Shown: positions 8,316 through 16,638 of the stretch, in pieces | Layout of the letters: each line of letters begins with the position of its first letter | Numbering within the stretch: the first letter of the stretch is position 1 | NCBI GenBank assembly: GCA_002296525.1 | Contig: DBIA01000009.1 | Span: 13,382-77,381, forward strand | Direction of reading: 5' to 3' | Length of the DNA: 64,000 bases | From: Candidatus Neomicrothrix sp. UBA814 | Lineage (GTDB): Bacteria; Actinomycetota; Acidimicrobiia; Acidimicrobiales; Poriferisodalaceae | The notes under the pieces: model-generated | Database searches by the model: none | The model's input: the letters and a program-made list of their open reading frames with translations, nothing else | What the model was told of the DNA's origin: nothing | Position numbers and translations under genes: made by a program

Positions 8316-9167
8316 ATGAGCGAAGTCATATGGGAGGAAGCGCCCAGCCTTCAAAGTCCGCTCTTAGTCGTTGCTTTCGAAGGCTGGTTCGATGCAGGGG
8401 AATGCGCCACAGGAGCAATCCAATGGATTGTTGACCAACATGACGCACGGCGAATCGCTTGTATCGACCCAGAAGAATTTTTTGATTTCCAAGAGAATCG
8501 ACCGCTTGTAGAAATCGCCGATGATGGTGAACGGCGAATCAAGTGGCCGTCACTAGACGCTCACGTCATCGAAAATGATTTTCCGCATGATCTAGTGCTC
8601 CTATCAGGGCTTGAACCGCGGATGAGATGGCGAACATTTTGTGACTCTGTTGTCGAAATAGCTCACGACACAAAATGTGAGATGGTGGTCACTTTGGGAG
8701 CAATGGTGGCCGGAATTCCGCATTCGCGACCTGCTGAAGTCAAGGGCAGTGCCGCGAGCGCTGAACTCGCTAGACGACTTGGTCTAGACCGCCCTAGCTA
8801 CCAAGGCCCTACTGGGATCATCGGTACCTTGCACGATGCTCTAGACAGCGCAGACCTTCCTGTCATATCGCTGAGGGTCGGCGTTCCTCACTACGTTGCT
8901 GGCCCCCCCAATCCCAAAGGAACCCGAGCTCTTCTTGCTGAATTTGAAAAAGTGACGGGTGTGCCGACTGGTTACAGCGACCTTGACGCAAGCGTTCTTG
9001 AATGGGAGCAACGAGTAAGCGACGCAGTCGAACAGGACTCTGAAATTGTTGGGTATGTCCGTCAGTTAGAGGAAGAAGCAGATCGAGCCGAAGCTTCCGA
9101 CCTTCCTTCAGGGGACGACTTGGCTGCCGAATTCCAAAAATTTCTGCGCGAACAACGCGACGAATAG
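8316..9167 (+). CDS. PAC2 family protein
   Basis: This 283-residue cytoplasmic protein is of the PAC2 (proteasome assembly chaperone 2-like) family, which is common in actinobacteria. Marks are LLVVAFEGWFDAGECATGA at the N terminus, EPRMRWRTFCDSV, TLGAMVAGIPHSRP and SLRVGVPHYVAGPPNPKGTR. The tail (EEEADRAEASDLPSGDDLAA) is charged and probably helical. In archaea and eukaryotes relatives assist proteasome assembly; the bacterial role is undefined. The frame opens at 8280, but the ATG at 8316 starts with the conserved region. Its 3' end is 9 nt from the convergent aroC. Confidence 0.85.
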   Translation: MSEVIWEEAPSLQSPLLVVAFEGWFDAGECATGAIQWIVDQHDARRIACIDPEEFFDFQENRPLVEIADDGERRIKWPSLDAHVIENDFPHDLVLLSGLEPRMRWRTFCDSVVEIAHDTKCEMVVTLGAMVAGIPHSRPAEVKGSAASAELARRLGLDRPSYQGPTGIIGTLHDALDSADLPVISLRVGVPHYVAGPPNPKGTRALLAEFEKVTGVPTGYSDLDASVLEWEQRVSDAVEQDSEIVGYVRQLEEEADRAEASDLPSGDDLAAEFQKFLREQRDE

Positions 9168-9176
9168 CTCAAGACC

Positions 9177-10265
9177 TCAAATTAAAGTGTTCGCTTGCTG
9201 ACGTAACAACTGATCAGCCAGTACCAAACAGACCATCGCTTCGACCATAGGCACCGCGCGAGGCAGAACACACGGGTCGTGTCTACCCTTCGCCGCTAAG
9301 ACTGTGGCTTCATTAGATTGCGTAACGGTTTCTTGGGGTGAAGCAATAGTCGCTGTTGGTTTGAAGGCAACTCTCATGACCAAGTCTTCGCCGTTACTTA
9401 TCCCGCCTTGTACTCCACCACTGTTATTGGTGGAGGTGGACGGTGCGCCATTCGGGCCTGGAACGAAAGGATCATTGTGATCACGGCCTGTCATCAAGGT
9501 TCCAGCAAAACCGCTGCCAATTTCAAAACCTTTTGCGGCCGGAAGAGACATCAGCCCTTTGGCCAATTCGGCATCCAGCTTGTCGAAAACTGGTTCACCG
9601 AGCCCCGCAGTCATATTTCGAACGAGGCAAGTGACAACTCCTCCTAACGAGTTACCATCTTTTCTCGCTTCCTCTATAGCAGTGGTCATGGTCTTGGCTG
9701 CCGATGGATCAGGACACCGAGTTGGATCAGCTTCAACCTCCTCGCGAGTCACAGTCGCAGGGTTAACGTCTGCTTCAATACCGTGTACAGAACTGACCCA
9801 GCTGAGTACTTCTATGCCAGCGACCTGACTGATTAGCTTCCGAGCAATGGCGCCTCCTGCGACACGCCCGATTGTTTCGCGAGCTGACGCTCGACCTCCT
9901 CCCTGCCAGTTCCGAATCCCGTATTTGGCTTCAGTTGTCCAGTCAGCGTGACTTGGCCTGTAGGTGGTTCTCATGTCGTCGTAGGCGCCAGAACGAGCAT
10001 CTTCATTTCTCACTAACATGCCGATGGGCGAGCCAATAGTGCGACCCTCGAATACCCCGCTGAATATTTCTACGCGGTCAGCTTCTTGTCGTTGCGTTAC
10101 CAGCCTGCTCTGACCCGGACGACGCCGGTCGAGTTCGATCTGAATGTCGTCATCGGTGAGCTCCAAACGCGGGGGACAACCGTCGACGACCACTCCGACG
10201 CCCCCACCATGAGATTCGCCGAATGTAGTGATGCGGAATTGTTTTCCAAAGGTGTTCCCGGCCAT
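9177..10265 (-). CDS. aroC: Chorismate synthase
   Basis: This 362-residue enzyme eliminates phosphate from EPSP to form chorismate, using reduced FMN, as the last step of the shikimate pathway. Diagnostic motifs are [16 protein letters not shown] at the N terminus, [15 protein letters not shown], the [20 protein letters not shown] stretch, and [18 protein letters not shown] near the end. The ATG at 10265 begins at the conserved MAGNTFGK and follows a TANNNT box by 7 nt; the upstream in-frame start at 10295 is less likely. Chorismate also supplies the menF product encoded at 40 kb. Confidence 0.97.
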   Translation of the reverse strand: MAGNTFGKQFRITTFGESHGGGVGVVVDGCPPRLELTDDDIQIELDRRRPGQSRLVTQRQEADRVEIFSGVFEGRTIGSPIGMLVRNEDARSGAYDDMRTTYRPSHADWTTEAKYGIRNWQGGGRASARETIGRVAGGAIARKLISQVAGIEVLSWVSSVHGIEADVNPATVTREEVEADPTRCPDPSAAKTMTTAIEEARKDGNSLGGVVTCLVRNMTAGLGEPVFDKLDAELAKGLMSLPAAKGFEIGSGFAGTLMTGRDHNDPFVPGPNGAPSTSTNNSGGVQGGISNGEDLVMRVAFKPTATIASPQETVTQSNEATVLAAKGRHDPCVLPRAVPMVEAMVCLVLADQLLRQQANTLI

Positions 10266-10272
10266 ACCACCG

Positions 10273-10278
10273 AGAGTA
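10273..10278 (-). promoter_or_regulatory. Candidate -10 box of aroC (leaderless)
   Basis: TACTCT on the minus strand, 7 nt before the ATG at 10265, with no Shine-Dalgarno sequence. Confidence 0.4.
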
Positions 10279-10345
10279 GAGGTCGCGAGCCCCAACTCAC
10301 GAAGAGATTCTCTAACTAGAACTATTTCCTAGGTAAATAGCGGTA

Positions 10346-11095
10346 ATGATTGCAGGAATGGAACTCATCGACGCAGCGTTAGTTGTGGGCGCTGGACTGG
10401 TCGCGGGAATAGTGAATGCGATGGCAGGAGGGGGTTCGCTCCTTACGGTTGCGCTTTTGAACGTCTTCGTGGGGCTGCCTGGACTGGTGGCAAACGGCAC
10501 AAATCGTGTCGGCGTTCTCGTCCAAAACGCTTCGTCGGTTGCGAGTTACCGCAAAGAAGGCATCAGAGGTTTCCGAAGAGCAGTCCCAGTATTGGTGCCA
10601 GTAATCGCAGGTTCATTGTTGGGGTCTTTGCTGGTGTCAAGCGTAACGGATGAGACCTTTGAACGAATTTTCGGAATTCTGATGGTTCCTCTGCTGTTCT
10701 TGAGCCTCCGGTCCCCGAAGAATGTTGGCTCGCAAATCAACTGGCATCCGGTAACAACCGCAGTGATCTTCTTTGGGATTGGACTATATGGCGGCGCATT
10801 TCAAGCCGGTGTGGGACTTTTGATCGTCGTCGCCCTTTCAAGATCCGGACTTGACTTGGTTAACGCGAACGCTGTCAAAGTTGTCGTCATCTTGGTACTT
10901 ACAACTATCGCTGTTCCCGTTTTCATTGTGCGCGGACAAGTCGATTGGGGGTTCGCTGTAGTTCTCGCCATCGGTTTTGCCGCAGGTGGATGGATAGGCG
11001 CACGAGTCGCCGTTCGAGGTGGTGAAAAGATCATCAAACCAGTACTCATCGGTGCAGTTGTGGCACTTGCTGGTCGAATGATCGGACTTTATTAA
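10346..11095 (+). CDS. TauE/SafE family membrane permease
   Basis: This 249-residue protein is almost entirely hydrophobic, with about seven to eight predicted membrane segments and the family's paired N-terminal motif GAGLVAGIVNAMAGGGSLLT followed by NGTNRVGVLVQN. The second half repeats the fold (FFGIGLYGGAFQAGVGLLIV). The family exports sulfite, sulfoacetate or other organic anions, or has unknown substrates. It stands between divergent aroC and the MalY/PatB lyase 23 nt downstream. Co-location with a C-S lyase could indicate export of a sulfur compound, but this is inference. A second family member lies at 34780. Confidence 0.85.
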   Translation: MIAGMELIDAALVVGAGLVAGIVNAMAGGGSLLTVALLNVFVGLPGLVANGTNRVGVLVQNASSVASYRKEGIRGFRRAVPVLVPVIAGSLLGSLLVSSVTDETFERIFGILMVPLLFLSLRSPKNVGSQINWHPVTTAVIFFGIGLYGGAFQAGVGLLIVVALSRSGLDLVNANAVKVVVILVLTTIAVPVFIVRGQVDWGFAVVLAIGFAAGGWIGARVAVRGGEKIIKPVLIGAVVALAGRMIGLY

Positions 11096-11106
11096 TCTCA
11101 ACGCTC

Positions 11107-11112
11107 TAGCCT
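11107..11112 (+). promoter_or_regulatory. Candidate -10 box of the PatB-like gene (leaderless)
   Basis: TAGCCT ends 6 nt before the GTG start at 11119, with no ribosome-binding site between them. Confidence 0.45.
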
Positions 11113-11118
11113 GCGTCC

Positions 11119-12267
11119 GTGATCTTTGACTTAGACCTCGACCGTGTGCGCAACCGTCCAGGGATTAAATGGGAGCGCCACGGCAACGATGTGCTCTCGG
11201 CGTGGGTTGCCGATATGGATCTCGAAGTTCCAGACTTCATCACCAGTGCAGTGATCGAGAGAATCAAGGAAGGCGGCCTGGGTTACGGTTTCTACGACGA
11301 ACCGATTCCGGTGTTAGAGGCCTTCAAAACTCGAATGTCCAAAGCCTTTGATTGGAGCGTCGCAACCTCTGATGTTCTCCGGGTACATGACGTCATTCAG
11401 GGACTCGAGTGGGTTCTTGAAACGCTGACGCCACAAGACTCAAGCATTGTCGTTCAAACCCCTGTCTATCCGCCCTTTTATTCCAGTGTGGAAGGAACGG
11501 GAAGAAATTGGGTAGCTAACCCGCTTCGTGAAACTGAAGACGGGTGGGAACTCGATTTCAATCACCTAGAAGAAGTGGCTGCCCGAAATGACGTCTCGGC
11601 CCTTCTGCTCTGTCACCCGCATAATCCCTGCGGTTTTGTTATGAATAAAACAGACCTGGCACATGTCGTGGACATAGCGAACCGCAATGACCTGTTGATA
11701 ATTTCCGATGAGATCCACTGTGATCTGGTGTACTCACCAAACACCCACGTTCCGACGGCATCAATCAGCGATGTGGCTGCAGAACGCACAGTGACCCTCA
11801 TTGCAGCAACCAAAACGTTCAACATGGCCGGTCTGCGTATGGCATTCATCCATAGCTCATCGACCAGGTACGCGCCTTTACTGAAAGAAATTCGTCCCCG
11901 AATGCTCGGTGGAATTAATGGCCTTGGCCAAGTAGCCACAGTGGCGGGATGGGAACACGGTGATCAGTGGATAGCTGAGCTAGTTGAGGGACTTGACCAC
12001 AATCGCCACTTTCTTTCTGCATTGTTGAATGAACACCTCCCGCAGGTGCGTTATCGACTTCCGCAAGCGACTTATCTCTCCTGGCTCGACTGTCGCGCGT
12101 TGGAGCTAGGAGATGATCCGGCAGAAGTTTTCTTATCGCGGGGCAAGGTAGCTCTCAATTCCGGACTCGACTTCGGTGCTGAAGGAGCAGGATTTGTTCG
12201 ACTCAACTTTGCTACTTCGCCGGAGATGCTAACCATGCTTGTTGAACGCATGGCTTCAGCAATTTAA
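11119..12267 (+). CDS. MalY/PatB-type PLP-dependent C-S lyase (cystathionine beta-lyase-like)
   Basis: This 382-residue fold-type I aminotransferase-like enzyme has the MalY/PatB opening (RPGIKWERHGNDVLSAWVAD), CHPHNPCG for substrate and PLP contacts, SDEIHCDLVY with the PLP-pairing Asp, and AATKTFNMAGLR with the Schiff-base Lys. Family members split cystathionine or Cys conjugates into a thiol, pyruvate and ammonia. The GTG start fits the TANNNT box 6 nt upstream. Its stop codon overlaps that of the convergent SURF1 gene (12264-12267). Confidence 0.9.
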   Translation: MIFDLDLDRVRNRPGIKWERHGNDVLSAWVADMDLEVPDFITSAVIERIKEGGLGYGFYDEPIPVLEAFKTRMSKAFDWSVATSDVLRVHDVIQGLEWVLETLTPQDSSIVVQTPVYPPFYSSVEGTGRNWVANPLRETEDGWELDFNHLEEVAARNDVSALLLCHPHNPCGFVMNKTDLAHVVDIANRNDLLIISDEIHCDLVYSPNTHVPTASISDVAAERTVTLIAATKTFNMAGLRMAFIHSSSTRYAPLLKEIRPRMLGGINGLGQVATVAGWEHGDQWIAELVEGLDHNRHFLSALLNEHLPQVRYRLPQATYLSWLDCRALELGDDPAEVFLSRGKVALNSGLDFGAEGAGFVRLNFATSPEMLTMLVERMASAI

Positions 12268-13004
12268 GCCGAGTCCTTTAAATCCTCAAGGTTGCCTTTG
12301 CGTGCCTGGCGTCGCAGCACCAAGGGGTACCCCACTGCTCCAACCGCAAAAAATAGGAACCACTGCACAGCGTAAGCCAGATGAGGGCCAAGGTCAGTAG
12401 GAGGAGGGTCAACGGCCACAGCTTCAGCTACTGATGGGTTGCTGGCTATCAACTCGACGTACACCGGTGCGAGGGAGAGAGCAACTTGCTGATCTACCCG
12501 AGCTACGTCAGTTCGAGCGAGCGTTTTGATGACTCCGTCGGCTCGGTCACGAGCTCCTATAGCCCCTCGAGTTTGACTAAGTCGTACCCTTCCGACCAGA
12601 GAAACGTCACCGGTTGGTGCCTCAAGCTCTTTGATGTCACACAATGGTGCGCTCAGCCAGCCGGCGACCACTAGAACCCCTTCGTTGCTGCTGACTTTGA
12701 GGGGAACAGCCAAATGACAACCCGCTATGTCTTGGTGACTGCGGTTTCGTATCAACACGCTGTCACTGGCTGACCAGCTCCCGTTGAGTTGCACCAAACG
12801 AAACTCAAAAATATCTTGCGCTTCGAAAAGGTCCGCGGCCTCCAGCATCACTGTGTCTGCGCGATCTAGTACGACGTCGTTGCGGTCAAGTCGTTTTTGG
12901 TGTCGCCCGAATTGCCATGTTCCAGCTAGCAGAAAGGTAACCAACAACAGCAACACGAGCATATGAGCCGCTATCCACTTAGGTTGCCGAACAAAGCTGT
13001 ACAT
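12264..13004 (-). CDS. SURF1 family cytochrome oxidase assembly protein
   Basis: This 246-residue protein has the SURF1 topology: an N-terminal membrane helix with LAGTWQFGRHQKRLDRND (the WQ..R signature), a periplasmic beta domain (ELNGSW-like LVQLNGSWSASDSVL, then VAGWLS) and a C-terminal helix after HLAYAVQWFLFFAVG. SURF1 proteins assist heme a insertion into aa3 oxidase subunit I. The ATG at 13004 follows a minus-strand TANNNT box; upstream in-frame codons would overlap the divergent CapA gene. It converges with the PatB-like gene with overlapping stops. Confidence 0.9.
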   Translation of the reverse strand: MYSFVRQPKWIAAHMLVLLLLVTFLLAGTWQFGRHQKRLDRNDVVLDRADTVMLEAADLFEAQDIFEFRLVQLNGSWSASDSVLIRNRSHQDIAGCHLAVPLKVSSNEGVLVVAGWLSAPLCDIKELEAPTGDVSLVGRVRLSQTRGAIGARDRADGVIKTLARTDVARVDQQVALSLAPVYVELIASNPSVAEAVAVDPPPTDLGPHLAYAVQWFLFFAVGAVGYPLVLRRQARKGNLEDLKDSA

Positions 13005-13011
13005 CAGTTGC

Positions 13012-13017
13012 ACGCTA
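13012..13017 (-). promoter_or_regulatory. Candidate -10 box of SURF1 gene (leaderless)
   Basis: TAGCGT on the minus strand ends 7 nt before the ATG at 13004. It lies only 10 nt from the oppositely oriented box of the CapA gene. Confidence 0.4.
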
Positions 13018-13027
13018 GCCGTCCCCG

Positions 13028-13033
13028 TAGACT
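13028..13033 (+). promoter_or_regulatory. Candidate -10 box of CapA gene (leaderless)
   Basis: TAGACT ends 8 nt before the GTG start at 13042. The whole divergent intergenic region (13005-13041) is 37 nt. Confidence 0.4.
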
Positions 13034-13041
13034 GATCGGCC

Positions 13042-14268
13042 GTGTACCGCCGCCTGAATTTCGTGGCTTCTTGTGTTCTGACTCTCGGCATCACTGTTGC
13101 CTGCGCTGAACCCGAAGCAGATCAAGCGATCTTTGTGCAACGCGAAAGTACGACCACTGACCCGTCGAATAGCACCCAATCGCTGCGAGTCTCCTCAACT
13201 GTTGAGGTTTCCGAAGCCGACGCCCGAGCCGACGATCCGGCACCGACTACCGCTCCTGAAACGCCAACTTACAACGCCACAACGACAACTCTCAAAAAGC
13301 GACCATGGACATTGCTTGCAGGTGGCGATGTGCTTCTCGACTTAACGGAACCAGAAGGTGTCGATCCCTTTACGAAAGTTGAGCCGAGTCTTTCTTCAGC
13401 AGACGTCGCGATCGTCAACCTTGAGATGGCTATCACTGAACGCGGGGAACCCTATGACAAAGAGTTTGTTTTTCGAGCGCCGGGTTCTGCAGCGCTGACC
13501 CTTGCTGGCGCTGGCGTAGATGTTGTTTCGTTGGCCAACAACCACATTCTTGATTTCGGATCAGAAGGGCTGGAAGACACCATCTCGGTTCTTGACGAGG
13601 TAGGTATTTTGCGCCCCGGAGCAGGAGCGAACAACGCCGAAGCTTACGCCCCGAGAGTGCTTGTTTTGGATAACGAAATCAGGGTGGCTTTCGTGTCAGC
13701 ATCAGCAATTATTCCCGGAGGTTTTTCTGCCGGAGCTGAACGACCCGGTATCGCAGATGCAAAATGGGCGATTCCGAGGGTACTAGCAGCTGTTCGAGCG
13801 GCTGCGAGCGGAAACGACGTCGTGGTAGTCAGCATTCACTGGGGTGTGGAGCGAGCGACCTGCCCATCACAAGATCAACGAGATCTGGCTCAACAGCTAA
13901 TAGAAGCAGGGGCGAACCTCATACTCGGGCATCATCCACACGTTTTGCAGCCCATAGAGACATTTGATCGCACCGTCATAGCGTATTCGCTCGGAAACTT
14001 TGCGTGGCATCCGCGATATGGCATCACCGGCGACACAGGTGTCCTCGAAATTTTCTTCGATGGACCGATAGTGGAGGGTTACCAGTTCCACCCACACATC
14101 CTCGACTATCTCGGCGGTGCGATGCCGGTCGATAGCGGAGATCGTTACGATCGCATCATCGACATAGTTGAAGGAAGATGCGAAGCGCACAGTCCCGAAC
14201 CGCCCACCACAACTGAAGTGATTACCGAGGAGGACCGTGATGCAACGGCCCCAACGACGGAGGGGTGA
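13042..14268 (+). CDS. CapA family metallophosphatase-like lipoprotein
   Basis: This 408-residue exported protein has a signal sequence (FVASCVLTLGITVAC, a probable but non-ideal lipobox), a Thr/Pro/Glu-rich linker (residues about 30-85), then a CapA/PgsA calcineurin-like domain: LLAGGDVLLD, VNLEMAIT, SLANNHILDFG, VVVSIHWGVE, ILGHHPHVLQPIE and AYSLGNFAW. The metal-ligand Asp, Asn and His residues are present. Relatives serve poly-gamma-glutamate or capsule synthesis; no pgsBC genes are here, so the role is open. The C-terminal tail is again Thr/Pro-rich. The stop is 3 nt from the convergent peptidase gene. Confidence 0.88.
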   Translation: MYRRLNFVASCVLTLGITVACAEPEADQAIFVQRESTTTDPSNSTQSLRVSSTVEVSEADARADDPAPTTAPETPTYNATTTTLKKRPWTLLAGGDVLLDLTEPEGVDPFTKVEPSLSSADVAIVNLEMAITERGEPYDKEFVFRAPGSAALTLAGAGVDVVSLANNHILDFGSEGLEDTISVLDEVGILRPGAGANNAEAYAPRVLVLDNEIRVAFVSASAIIPGGFSAGAERPGIADAKWAIPRVLAAVRAAASGNDVVVVSIHWGVERATCPSQDQRDLAQQLIEAGANLILGHHPHVLQPIETFDRTVIAYSLGNFAWHPRYGITGDTGVLEIFFDGPIVEGYQFHPHILDYLGGAMPVDSGDRYDRIIDIVEGRCEAHSPEPPTTTEVITEEDRDATAPTTEG

Positions 14269-14270
14269 GC

Positions 14271-16178
14271 TTACGAAATTGATACCTTCTCGATCTCATC
14301 AAACGGCTCAAAATTAAGTACCTGCCCCAAGAACGAAAGTTCCGCATCTAAAGCTCGAATGATTGTCTCAGCCTTTCTGAAACCATGGCTTTCTCCTTCA
14401 AAAAGAACATAAGTGTGTGGGATAGATGCTTGGGTAAGTGCACTCACGAGTTGTTCCGCTTGTGACGGTGGCACCACGGGGTCATCAGCACCTTGGAGAA
14501 TGATCATGGGAGTTGACAGTTGATCTGTGTGCAGAATCGGTGACCGCTCATCATAGATCTCTCTTTGGGAGGGCCATTCCCCGACAAGAGAGTCCAAATA
14601 ACGAGCCTCGAACTTGTGTGTGTCCTGCGCGAGTGTTGCGAGGTCAGCCACCCCATACCGCGATATCCCTGCCGCGAAGAGCGAGCTTTTCGTTAATGCG
14701 CATAGTGTTGTGAAACCTCCCGCTGAACCGCCCTTGATAGCGAGGCGGTTGGGGTCAACGACGCCTTTATCTGCGAGGAATCGCGCTGCTGCTAGGCAGT
14801 CCTCGGTGTCGGCGATACCCCACTGACCTTTAAGTTTGTTTCGATATCGAGTTCCGAAACCTGTACTTCCGCGGTAATTAACGTCAACAACGGCAATTCC
14901 CCGATTAGTCCAATATTGAATTGCGGGATCAAAAGATGATCTGGCTGAACCTGTGGGCCCACCATGGCTAAGGACTAACAACGGTGGCAACTCTGAAGAG
15001 GAAAGACACGAAGAATTTGTAGGAGCGAAATAGAAACCGTGAGTGATCTCCGAAGATGCATCGCCGATGGTTATGGATTCGGGAATAGAGACGTCGTTAG
15101 GCGCCAAGAGCGGTGGATGCGAATCGCTGAGTTGTTCGCATGTTCCGTGTTTGTCTATCGCCAGTACAGCGCTCGTCGACTCCCAACCTGCAGCAACGCT
15201 CACCACCCTTCCGTCATGGAGGGTGTCTATCCCGTTGAATTCAGTCAGACCGCACTCGACTTCTAGTAGGCCTGATTCATTTATTTGACCAATTCGTCCT
15301 ACCCCATTGTCGATCCAACTGCACCAGAGGTCTTCCCCGGACCAGGTGTAGGTTCGTTGGCCAAATACCCAACTAGGAGTACCGAATTCCAACTCGGCCT
15401 CAAAAACGGGTTTGGACATCTTTCGGGAAATATCTACAGCGTGAATATTCCACCAGTCAGTCGCGTCGCTTACCACATGTAGTTGCCCGTCAGGCGAAAA
15501 TCTCGGTTGCTGTAGTGCGGGTCCATCAAGCACTACTTGGTGTCCGGTCCACCCCGAAGGAGCACGTTTTGCTATGTGTAAACGCACGTGATCCCACGGC
15601 ATCGAAGGGTGATCCCAAGACAAATAGGCGAGTTGAAGGCCGTCAGGCGACACCACTGGTGAAGAATAAAAATCTGCACCAGAGGCAATCTCGGTTACCT
15701 CCCCGGTCTCGGTTACGGTGACCAACATGTTGTGAGGTTGCCCACCCTCTCCCTGATGTCGTTCCGTGACCCAAATTGTTTCGGTGGAGTCCGGCACCTC
15801 AACACCGTTTGCAAAACGATGTCCACGCAAGACAGACGGTTCGGCGGTTATTGGGCGAAAGTCATCGTTGAGAAGCCAAAGTCGTTGATCCTCAAACGAG
15901 GTAACCCAAATTCCGCTTTGTGTTGGCAGCCAGCCTCCTCCGCCATACTCGTGAACCAAAGTCCGAACGTTGAGATCGTCAGGGCCAAGGGTCTCGCAAC
16001 GAACGCCATCAAATTTTACTAATGCTGTTCTCCCCGCCTCAGCCGGGCGACCTTCAAGCCACAAAACTTCACCGTTAAACGCTCTTGCTTCAGACAGTCG
16101 AACAGCACCGCTTGCTAGTTGCTCAGAGGTGAGTTGTGACGGCCAACTGCCGTATGGATGATCTTCTTTCACGTGCAC
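14271..16178 (-). CDS. S9 family prolyl oligopeptidase-type peptidase
   Basis: This 635-residue serine peptidase combines an N-terminal beta-propeller (residues about 30-360, blades such as SPDGLQLAYLSWDH and FSPDGQLHVVSDATDWWN) with a C-terminal alpha/beta-hydrolase. The nucleophile is in IKGGSAGGFTTL (G-x-S-x-G-G), the acid in QGADDPVVPPSQAE and the His in FEGESHGFRKAE; DVNYRGSTGFGT precedes them as in acylaminoacyl peptidases. There is no signal peptide, so it is probably cytoplasmic and degrades short peptides. The GTG start at 16178 has only a weak upstream signal (GAG). Confidence 0.9.
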   Translation of the reverse strand: MHVKEDHPYGSWPSQLTSEQLASGAVRLSEARAFNGEVLWLEGRPAEAGRTALVKFDGVRCETLGPDDLNVRTLVHEYGGGGWLPTQSGIWVTSFEDQRLWLLNDDFRPITAEPSVLRGHRFANGVEVPDSTETIWVTERHQGEGGQPHNMLVTVTETGEVTEIASGADFYSSPVVSPDGLQLAYLSWDHPSMPWDHVRLHIAKRAPSGWTGHQVVLDGPALQQPRFSPDGQLHVVSDATDWWNIHAVDISRKMSKPVFEAELEFGTPSWVFGQRTYTWSGEDLWCSWIDNGVGRIGQINESGLLEVECGLTEFNGIDTLHDGRVVSVAAGWESTSAVLAIDKHGTCEQLSDSHPPLLAPNDVSIPESITIGDASSEITHGFYFAPTNSSCLSSSELPPLLVLSHGGPTGSARSSFDPAIQYWTNRGIAVVDVNYRGSTGFGTRYRNKLKGQWGIADTEDCLAAARFLADKGVVDPNRLAIKGGSAGGFTTLCALTKSSLFAAGISRYGVADLATLAQDTHKFEARYLDSLVGEWPSQREIYDERSPILHTDQLSTPMIILQGADDPVVPPSQAEQLVSALTQASIPHTYVLFEGESHGFRKAETIIRALDAELSFLGQVLNFEPFDEIEKVSIS

Positions 16179-16200
16179 CTCGAAATAGCTGATCTATGAA

Positions 16201-16228
16201 TTGCATCACGCTAGCGGTTAGGTAAGAT
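16201..16228 (+). promoter_or_regulatory. Candidate promoter of the 16.2-16.4 kb small RNA
   Basis: TTGCAT (16201-16206) and TAAGAT (16223-16228) are separated by 16 nt, giving a plausible sigma-70-type promoter directed into a gene-free stretch that folds into four hairpins. The -35 match is only partial (TTG). Confidence 0.35.
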
Positions 16229-16234
16229 CCACCC

Positions 16235-16415
16235 GGCTGAAAGACCGTGGCTTGGTTACTTGAGCACGGTCTTTTGGAACAAGCACAGTTTTTACATCAG
16301 AGTCGCGACTCTGCACCAAAGAGTTGCAAGGCGTGCGCTCCGGATCTCCCACCGATCTGAGAGCGTTCCGTGAGCCGAGGGAGAACCCACCGACTCCCTC
16401 GGCTCACATCTTTTT
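16235..16415 (+). ncRNA. Candidate structured small RNA with two C-rich loops (6C-like)
   Basis: The gap between the S9 peptidase and xseB holds four consecutive stem-loops on the plus strand. H1 has a 10-bp perfect stem (16240-16249 with 16265-16274). H2 is a 16-nt perfect palindrome (16298-16313). H3 pairs 16335-16346 with 16354-16366, with one bulged A. H4 has a 14-bp perfect stem (16370-16383 with 16394-16407) followed by TTTTT. The loops of H3 and H4 both contain CCCACC. G-U pairs in H1 and H3 form only on the plus strand, the same strand as the T run. The actinobacterial 6C RNA likewise has two stem-loops with C-rich loops, the second acting as terminator. Relationship to 6C is inference. 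No reading frame explains the region. Confidence 0.5.
16370..16415 (+). terminator. Rho-independent terminator-like hairpin
   Basis: A perfect 14-bp GC-rich stem (16370-16383/16394-16407) with a 10-nt loop, followed after three bases by TTTTT (16411-16415). The T run favours plus-strand termination. Lying 27 nt past the xseB stop, it could also stop xseAB transcription from the other side, where it has no T run. Confidence 0.65.
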
Positions 16416-16434
16416 GATTCTTTATCTTGAGGGC

Positions 16435-16638
16435 CTAGTGGTCGTCGAGGTTGGTCACGATCCGCTCCACCTCGACTCTCGTGGTTTGCAAACGCGCTCG
16501 GCACCACTCGATTAGTTCAGAAGCTCGTTCGAGGTCGACCGCCAGTGAGTCGATGTTCACATCGTCGCCGTCGAGTTTTTCAAGAATTGAATCTAATTCT
16601 TGCGTGGCGGTCTCAAAGGTGAGTTCTTCGTCGGTCAT
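16435..16638 (-). CDS. xseB: Exodeoxyribonuclease VII small subunit
   Basis: This 67-residue helical protein begins LTFETATQELDSILEKLDG and continues DVNIDSLAVDLERASELI, the XseB pattern, at the standard length. It assembles in multiple copies with XseA to form the enzyme that degrades single-stranded DNA to oligonucleotides. Its ATG overlaps the xseA stop (ATGA at 16635-16638), giving translational coupling. Confidence 0.93.
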   Translation of the reverse strand: MTDEELTFETATQELDSILEKLDGDDVNIDSLAVDLERASELIEWCRARLQTTRVEVERIVTNLDDH

